NCBI GenBank assembly: GCA_028694405.1 | Contig: JAQUTM010000075.1 | Coordinates: 1-9,840 of the forward strand | Length of the DNA stretch: 9,840 bases | Direction: 5' to 3' | From: Oscillospiraceae bacterium | Lineage (GTDB): Bacteria > Bacillota > Clostridia > Oscillospirales > Ruminococcaceae | Shown here: positions 5,698 to 9,840 of the stretch, in pieces | Layout of the letters: each line of letters starts with the position of its first letter | Position numbering within the stretch: position 1 is the first letter of the stretch | Notes under the pieces: generated by a model | Seen by the model: only the letters and a program-made list of their open reading frames with translations | Database searches by the model: none | Told to the model about the DNA's origin: nothing | Program-made: the position numbers and the translations under genes

Positions 5698-7500
5698 ATG
5701 TTTTGTGAACAGCTGTCTCTTTTACCCGCTTCTTTTAAAGATTTTTCTCCCTGTCCGCCTGCAACTAACCGCGAAGCTTGGACAGCCATACCCGCTGTAC
5801 TGCGCACAGCCATTATGCAGCGGGGTGAAAACGCACTTAGCTTTTCTTTTACCGTTTACAGTGCTACAGACTACTTAGACTTTTACCGCACAGGCAACCG
5901 TACCCGCTTTGAAAGCCACTATTTTACCCAGCGGCGTATGCTAAATGACCTTGTGCTTGCAGAATGCTGTGAGGATAACGGTCGCTTTTTAGACGCAATT
6001 ATAAACGGCATTTTTGCAATTTGCAGCGAAACTGCATGGCAGCTTCCTGCCCACAACAGCTATATCCGCGACACACCCCAGCTTCCCTTACCCGACGCAA
6101 CAAACCCCATTATTGACCTTTTTGCCGCAGAAACAGGCGCTTTATTAAGTGTGCTTTATCATGTGTTAGGCGAAAGGTTAGATGCGGTTAGCCCTGCAAT
6201 AACGGCTAATATGTTGCACCAAATTAAAGCCCGTATTATTACACCTTATTTAAACAGCCACTTTTGGTGGATGGGCCACAAACAAGAGCCCATGTGTAAC
6301 TGGACAAGCTGGTGTACCCAAAATGTTTTGCTTTGTGCTTTTTGCACACCGCAAACAGCCGCCACAAGATTAACTGTTGTAAAGCAGGCCGCCTATAGCC
6401 TGGACTGTTTTTTAAAGGATTACGGCGAAGACGGGTGCTGTGAAGAGGGCGCGCAATATTATCACCATGCCGGCCTTACACTTTTTGGCGCTATGGAAAT
6501 TTTATCTGCTGTGGCGCCCCAAACATTTTTGCCGCTTTACAGCTGCCAAAAAATCTACAATATAGCTGCCTATATTGTAAATATGCATGTAGCCGATAAA
6601 TACTATGTAAATTTTGCAGACTGTTCTCCCTTTGCGGGCAGAAGAGGCGTACGGGAATTTTTGTTTGGAGTGCGTACACAAAATACAGCTATGCAGCAGC
6701 TTGCCGCAGCTGATTTTAAGACCGTTTTCTCCGAGCCGCATATCGACACCGATATTGACCGCATCAACCTGTATTATTTGGTTATGGAGGCTTTTGCGGC
6801 TCATCAGCTTTTAAGCTTTAATACAGCCGCACAAACCGTTACACCGGATATTTTTTACCCCAGTGTAGGCGTTTTTGTGGCGCGTGATGATACATGGTGC
6901 CTTGCCGCAAAGGCCGGCAACAACGGCGACAGCCACAACCACAACGACACAGGCAGCGTTACTTTATATAAAAATAAAAAGCCTTTTTTAATTGACGTTG
7001 GTGTCGAAAGCTACTCCCAAAAAACATTCTCTCCACAGCGCTATGAAATTTGGACCATGCAGAGCGCATGGCACAATTTACCTACTTTTAGCGGCATTAT
7101 GCAACAGGACGGCAAAGCTTTCGGTGCCTGCCACGTTGCCGCCACACTTGACAACAATGAAAGCTCCCTTACAATGGATATAGCAGGCGCGTATCCCTTA
7201 AGTGCCAAGGTGGGCCGCTATGTACGCACCGTAACGCTGCAAAAAGGAAAGGGCGTCACCATAGCCGACACTACTGATTACAGCGGCACTGTCGCTCTTT
7301 CTCTTATGACGGTAGAAAAACCCTTTGTCACCCAAAATAAAATCCATATCGGAAGCTTAGGCATTATAGACTGTTCTGCCCCAGCCATAACCGTAGAAGA
7401 AGTACCTGTTACCGACCCTCGTCTGCGGCTTGCTTGGCCAAACATGCTTTACCGCACAACCGTCCGGTTTGAAAAAGAGCTTTGCCTACGCATACAGTAA
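5698..7500 (+). CDS. Heparinase II/III-family polysaccharide lyase, cytoplasmic
   Basis: This is probably a lyase that cleaves uronic-acid-containing oligosaccharides by beta-elimination. The ATG at 5698 follows AAGAAGGA by seven bases and gives 600 residues. The N-terminal half fits the helical toroid of the family, with CNWTSWCTQN (N201) and CCEEGAQYYHHAG (E249, Y254, Y255, H256). The C-terminal heparinase II/III-like domain (PF07940) contains GDSHNHNDTGS (H413, H415, D417), LIDVGVESY (D433, Y439) and RYEIWTMQSAWHNLP (R448, H459). By analogy with Pedobacter heparinase II these His and Asp residues include the metal ligands. No signal peptide is visible, so it should act inside the cell on imported oligosaccharides. 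An in-frame TTG at 5647 would add a hydrophobic start but has no ribosome binding site. Its position between the regulator pair and a HAD phosphatase suggests one operon. The family also contains alginate, chondroitin and exopolysaccharide lyases, so the substrate is open. Confidence 0.88.
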   Translation: MFCEQLSLLPASFKDFSPCPPATNREAWTAIPAVLRTAIMQRGENALSFSFTVYSATDYLDFYRTGNRTRFESHYFTQRRMLNDLVLAECCEDNGRFLDAIINGIFAICSETAWQLPAHNSYIRDTPQLPLPDATNPIIDLFAAETGALLSVLYHVLGERLDAVSPAITANMLHQIKARIITPYLNSHFWWMGHKQEPMCNWTSWCTQNVLLCAFCTPQTAATRLTVVKQAAYSLDCFLKDYGEDGCCEEGAQYYHHAGLTLFGAMEILSAVAPQTFLPLYSCQKIYNIAAYIVNMHVADKYYVNFADCSPFAGRRGVREFLFGVRTQNTAMQQLAAADFKTVFSEPHIDTDIDRINLYYLVMEAFAAHQLLSFNTAAQTVTPDIFYPSVGVFVARDDTWCLAAKAGNNGDSHNHNDTGSVTLYKNKKPFLIDVGVESYSQKTFSPQRYEIWTMQSAWHNLPTFSGIMQQDGKAFGACHVAATLDNNESSLTMDIAGAYPLSAKVGRYVRTVTLQKGKGVTIADTTDYSGTVALSLMTVEKPFVTQNKIHIGSLGIIDCSAPAITVEEVPVTDPRLRLAWPNMLYRTTVRFEKELCLRIQ

Positions 7501-7521
7501 AAAAGCTACAAAGAGGTATTT

Positions 7522-8301
7522 ATGCAAAAACTAAAACTGATTGCCAGCGACATTGACGGCACACTGCTGCAAAACGGCCAGACTGAAATCAGCCCCGAAA
7601 TGTTTTACTTAATTGAAAAAATGCATCAGGAAGGCATTTTATTTTGTGCCGCAAGCGGCCGCCAATACAGCAGCTTAAAACGCCTGTTTGCACCGGTTGC
7701 AGACAAAATAGCATACGTTTGCGAAAACGGCGCAGCTATTTTTAAAGATGATATTTTGCTTGCCAAAACCCCTTTGCCTCAACAAGCGGCACAGCAGCTT
7801 GTTCAAGATATTTTAGCCCAGCCCGATTGCGAGGTACTTATTTCGGGGGCAAACACTTCTTACCTGTTGCCAAAGCGAACAGACTATGTGGAGCATATTC
7901 AGTTTTTTTTGGGTAACCACATTGCACAAATAAACACCGTAGAAGAAATACCGGAAGAAATTTTAAAAATTTCGGCCTATTGCTATGGAGGCGCCACAGC
8001 CTGTGTTCCTGCCCTTAGCCCACAGTGGGCTTCTGTTTTTAATATTGCTGTTGCCGGTGCCTGCTGGCTGGATTTTACCATTGCCCACAAAGGTGCCGCC
8101 CTACAGCAATTAGGCGCACTTTTATCAATTTTGCCAAATGAAATGGCAGCTTTTGGAGATAACTTTAACGATTTGGAAATGCTGCGCTATGCCCAGCACT
8201 CCTACGCTATGTGCAGCGCCGTGCCGGAGGTTTGCAAAGCCGCCAAACACACCGTCTCCCGGGTAGAAGACGCTGTGTCCTCTCTATTAAATATCTTTTA
8301 A
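7522..8301 (+). CDS. Cof-type HAD-IIB hydrolase (sugar-phosphate phosphatase-like)
   Basis: A cytoplasmic HAD phosphatase of 259 residues, normal for the Cof/YidA group. Motif I is SDIDGTLL (nucleophile D10, acid/base D12), motif II is AASGR (S45), the motif III lysine is K190 in AHKGAALQQL and motif IV is FGDNFNDLEML (D213, D217). A C2-type cap domain lies between motifs II and III at about 80-180. These enzymes remove phosphate from sugar phosphates, flavin precursors or other small phosphoesters, often with broad specificity. AAGAGGT lies five bases before the ATG, and the gene begins 21 bases after the lyase stop and ends at a strong terminator, so it is the last gene of the operon. A role in recycling phosphorylated breakdown products is possible but not shown. 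Confidence 0.93.
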   Translation: MQKLKLIASDIDGTLLQNGQTEISPEMFYLIEKMHQEGILFCAASGRQYSSLKRLFAPVADKIAYVCENGAAIFKDDILLAKTPLPQQAAQQLVQDILAQPDCEVLISGANTSYLLPKRTDYVEHIQFFLGNHIAQINTVEEIPEEILKISAYCYGGATACVPALSPQWASVFNIAVAGACWLDFTIAHKGAALQQLGALLSILPNEMAAFGDNFNDLEMLRYAQHSYAMCSAVPEVCKAAKHTVSRVEDAVSSLLNIF

Positions 8302-8341
8302 AAAAAGGCACACCTACGGGTTAACAGGTGTGCCTTTTTTT
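8301..8341 (+). terminator. Strong rho-independent terminator after the HAD gene
   Basis: A perfect 9-bp stem (GGCACACCT at 8307-8315, AGGTGTGCC at 8326-8334) with a 10-base loop is preceded by six A and followed by seven T. It overlaps the HAD stop codon by one base and marks the end of the two-component system and lyase operon. Confidence 0.92.
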
Positions 8342-8357
8342 ATTTTATTTGCAGTAA

Positions 8358-8385
8358 TTCATACATATTTATCGTATAATATAAT
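8358..8385 (+). promoter_or_regulatory. Candidate promoter for the metallophosphoesterase gene
   Basis: Two overlapping perfect -10 boxes TATAAT occur at 8375-8380 and 8380-8385. For the second, TTCATA (8358-8363) is a 4 of 6 match to -35 at 16 bases spacing. The position between a terminator and the next gene supports a promoter here, but the -35 assignment is uncertain because the stretch is very AT-rich. Confidence 0.45.
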
Positions 8386-8424
8386 AAAATTTAATGTTAC
8401 CACTATAAAAGGGGAGGCTTGGCT

Positions 8425-9270
8425 GTGTTTTTTTATATTATTATTTTTTTGGTTTTGCTTGCCGTCTTTTTTTGGTGGGAAAACAACGCAATTTATACAA
8501 CGCGTATTCCTTTTTACAGCAAAACCTTACCTCTTGGTTTTGACGGCTTTACCGTTGTTCAGCTTTCGGATATTCACGGTAAAGTTTTTGGTAAAGAACA
8601 TTGCCGCCTTATACCCAAAATAGCGGCTGCAAAGCCTGACATCATTGTAATTACAGGAGATTTGGCCGATAAACGACACACTGATATTTCGGCAGCTTTT
8701 GAGTTGGTACAGCTTATAAAACCTCTTGCGCCTGTCTACTATGTGTGCGGTAACCACGAGGCACGCATGGCCGATTATCCTGCTTTTGCAGCTACGCTAG
8801 AGCAAATAGGCATTAAAGTTTTGTGCAACAATGCCTTAGTGCTGAAAAAAAGCGGCGCCTGCATTGACTTGATGGGAATTGAAGACCCCGTTTTTTGGCA
8901 GGAACCCTGTACTCGTTACAGCCAAACTACCGCCGATAAAATTTCTGATGCAATTACCAAGGTAAAAAAAACCTGCCTTACCCCTTTTCAGCTTGCGCTT
9001 TTTCATCAGCCCGATTATTTTGCCGTTTTTGCAAAGCACACTGTTGATTTGGTGCTGTGCGGCCACGCACACGGCGGTCAGTTTCGCTTGCCGTTTATTG
9101 GCGGGCTTTGTGCTCCTTCTCAGGGGCTTTTTCCAAAGTACACAGCGGGGCTGTACAGGCAGGGCTTTTCTCAAATGATTGTAAGCCGCGGCCTTGGCCC
9201 CAGTATTATTCCTTTGCGCTTATTTAACAGGCCGGACCTTGTTATCATTACCCTAAACACACAAAAATAG
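8425..9270 (+). CDS. Membrane-anchored metallophosphoesterase, YkuE/YaeI-like
   Basis: A two-metal phosphoesterase of the calcineurin-like superfamily. The GTG at 8425 gives 281 residues and is preferred because GGGGAGG (8411-8417) ends seven bases before it; the TTG at 8419 lies only one base after that site. One N-terminal membrane segment (about residues 2-18) should anchor it, with the catalytic domain probably outside the cell. All metal-binding motifs are present: QLSDIHG (D49, H51), TGDL (D79), CGNHE (N110, H111), FHQPD (H194) and CGHAHGGQ (H214, H216), followed by the typical SRGLGPSIIPLRLFNRP. Relatives such as Bacillus YkuE and E. coli YaeI (LpxH-like, UDP-2,3-diacylglucosamine pyrophosphatase type) act on envelope-related substrates, but the substrate here is unknown. 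Its stop codon is built into the ribosome binding site of the next gene. Confidence 0.92.
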   Translation: MFFYIIIFLVLLAVFFWWENNAIYTTRIPFYSKTLPLGFDGFTVVQLSDIHGKVFGKEHCRLIPKIAAAKPDIIVITGDLADKRHTDISAAFELVQLIKPLAPVYYVCGNHEARMADYPAFAATLEQIGIKVLCNNALVLKKSGACIDLMGIEDPVFWQEPCTRYSQTTADKISDAITKVKKTCLTPFQLALFHQPDYFAVFAKHTVDLVLCGHAHGGQFRLPFIGGLCAPSQGLFPKYTAGLYRQGFSQMIVSRGLGPSIIPLRLFNRPDLVIITLNTQK

Positions 9271-9280
9271 GAGGTAAAAT

Positions 9281-9526
9281 ATGCTTACAGTTTTTAACCG
9301 CAAAGAGGTATATACCACAAACTCCATGAAACGGCACAGCGAAATACGCCGTGCTCTACATCAGGCACAAATTGAATTTTGTGTAAAAGTGCGCAATACA
9401 ACTACGCCTTTTACCACGCTTGGCCGCAGCACTGTAGGTTTAAACAACAATTATATTTACACTTATCTTTTTTATGTGCACAAAAAAGATTATGAAAAAG
9501 CAGTACATATAATCGGACAAGCCTGA
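9281..9526 (+). CDS. Small conserved-looking protein of unknown function (81 residues)
   Basis: I do not recognise a named family with certainty. The ATG at 9281 follows AGGAGGT (9269-9275) by five bases, and this site overlaps the stop codon of the phosphoesterase gene, so the two are probably translated together. The protein starts MLTVFNRKEVYTT and has an amphipathic helix (MKRHSEIRRALHQAQI), a strand (FCVKVRN), a polar loop rich in Thr, Gly and Asn (about 39-56), then YIYTYLFYVHKKDYEKAVHII. The order strand-helix-strand-loop-strand-helix and the ending resemble the small DUF2007-like proteins, but this is only a pattern impression. It is soluble and has no signal peptide or cysteine pair. 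The good ribosome binding site and the tight spacing support it as a real gene. Confidence 0.8.
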   Translation: MLTVFNRKEVYTTNSMKRHSEIRRALHQAQIEFCVKVRNTTTPFTTLGRSTVGLNNNYIYTYLFYVHKKDYEKAVHIIGQA

Positions 9527-9579
9527 TTTTATTTTTTATAAAATTGTGTTTTGAAGCATTTTTCAGAAAGCGAGTATAC

Positions 9580-9840
9580 ATGGATAAATTTTCGGTATTA
9601 AAGCAATATTTTGGCTATGACGGTTTTCGCAACGGCCAAGAATATTTAATTGATGAAATATACAGCGGTCACGACGCCATGGGCATTATGCCTACAGGCG
9701 CAGGTAAATCGCTGTGCTTTCAAATACCCGCTTTGCTGTTTAGCGGTATTACTTTAGTGGTTTCTCCGCTTATTTCTCTTATGCGAGACCAAGTTTTTGC
9801 GTTAAAGCAAGCGGGAATTGCAGCGGCTTTTTTAAATAGC
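9580..9840 (+). CDS. recQ: ATP-dependent DNA helicase RecQ (first 87 residues, cut by window edge)
   Basis: A superfamily-2 DNA helicase of the RecQ group, which unwinds DNA during recombination and repair. The start MDKFSVLKQYFGYDGFRNGQ holds the family's aromatic-rich entry and the FRxGQ motif zero (Q20) that contacts ATP. Walker A follows as MPTGAGKSLCFQIP (K43), then motif Ia VSPLISLMRDQV (61-72). The usual spacing from motif zero to Walker A confirms the frame and the ATG at 9580. The ribosome binding site is weak (AGAAAGCGAG). The gene begins 53 bases after the small upstream gene; only an AT-only hairpin lies between, so read-through is likely. The DEAH box, RQC and HRDC parts would lie beyond the window. 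It could equally be a shorter RecQ-like helicase. Confidence 0.93.
   Translation, partial: MDKFSVLKQYFGYDGFRNGQEYLIDEIYSGHDAMGIMPTGAGKSLCFQIPALLFSGITLVVSPLISLMRDQVFALKQAGIAAAFLNS

Noticed and set aside
8330..8623. Plus-strand frame of 97 codons before and over the phosphoesterase start
   Set aside because: It begins inside the terminator stem, lacks a ribosome binding site and overlaps the conserved metal-binding motifs in another frame.
9526..9544. Inverted repeat ATTTTAT / ATAAAAT after the small gene
   Set aside because: An AT-only 7-bp stem in an AT-rich gap is not a credible terminator.

Overview
The window looks like chromosomal DNA from a low-to-mid GC Firmicute, most likely an anaerobic Clostridia member of the gut type. 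The reasons are strong AGGAGG-type ribosome binding sites, TTG and GTG starts, a lipoprotein sugar-binding protein, a YesM/YesN-type two-component system and a cytoplasmic heparinase-II/III-like lyase. GC content is roughly 40-45% by eye. No rRNA, tRNA, CRISPR array, insertion sequence or phage gene was seen. The genus cannot be fixed from the sequence alone.

Left part (1-1934, minus strand): the start of a carbohydrate ABC importer operon, read right to left. It holds a family-1 solute-binding lipoprotein (621-1928) followed by a MalF/UgpA-type permease (449 down to the window edge, cut off). The 171-bp gap between them carries a GC-rich terminator-like hairpin with a U-tract, and a second, long, nearly perfect inverted repeat just before the permease ribosome binding site. 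Together they suggest that the binding protein is made in excess over the permease.

Middle (1929-2227): a divergent regulatory region. It holds a good promoter for the plus-strand genes and three helically phased copies of a 14-bp direct repeat (starts at 2036, 2078 and 2098). These are good candidates for the operator of the AraC-type response regulator encoded next door.

Plus-strand cluster (2228-8301): a YesM-type histidine kinase, a YesN-type response regulator (8-bp overlap), a heparinase II/III-family polysaccharide lyase without a signal peptide, and a Cof-type HAD phosphatase, closed by a strong rho-independent terminator at 8301-8341. The inferred logic is that the kinase senses an extracellular oligosaccharide or a binding-protein complex and the response regulator activates the divergent importer. 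The importer then brings in a uronic-acid-containing oligosaccharide, which the lyase cleaves in the cytoplasm.

Right part (8342-9840, plus strand): an apparently separate housekeeping-type cluster. It holds a membrane-anchored YkuE/YaeI-like metallophosphoesterase, a small unrecognised protein of 81 residues and the first 87 residues of a RecQ DNA helicase running off the window.

The cluster is a recognisable type of polysaccharide utilisation locus rather than a new class of system. The parts most worth a second look are the regulatory DNA and RNA structures and the unassigned substrate of the lyase.
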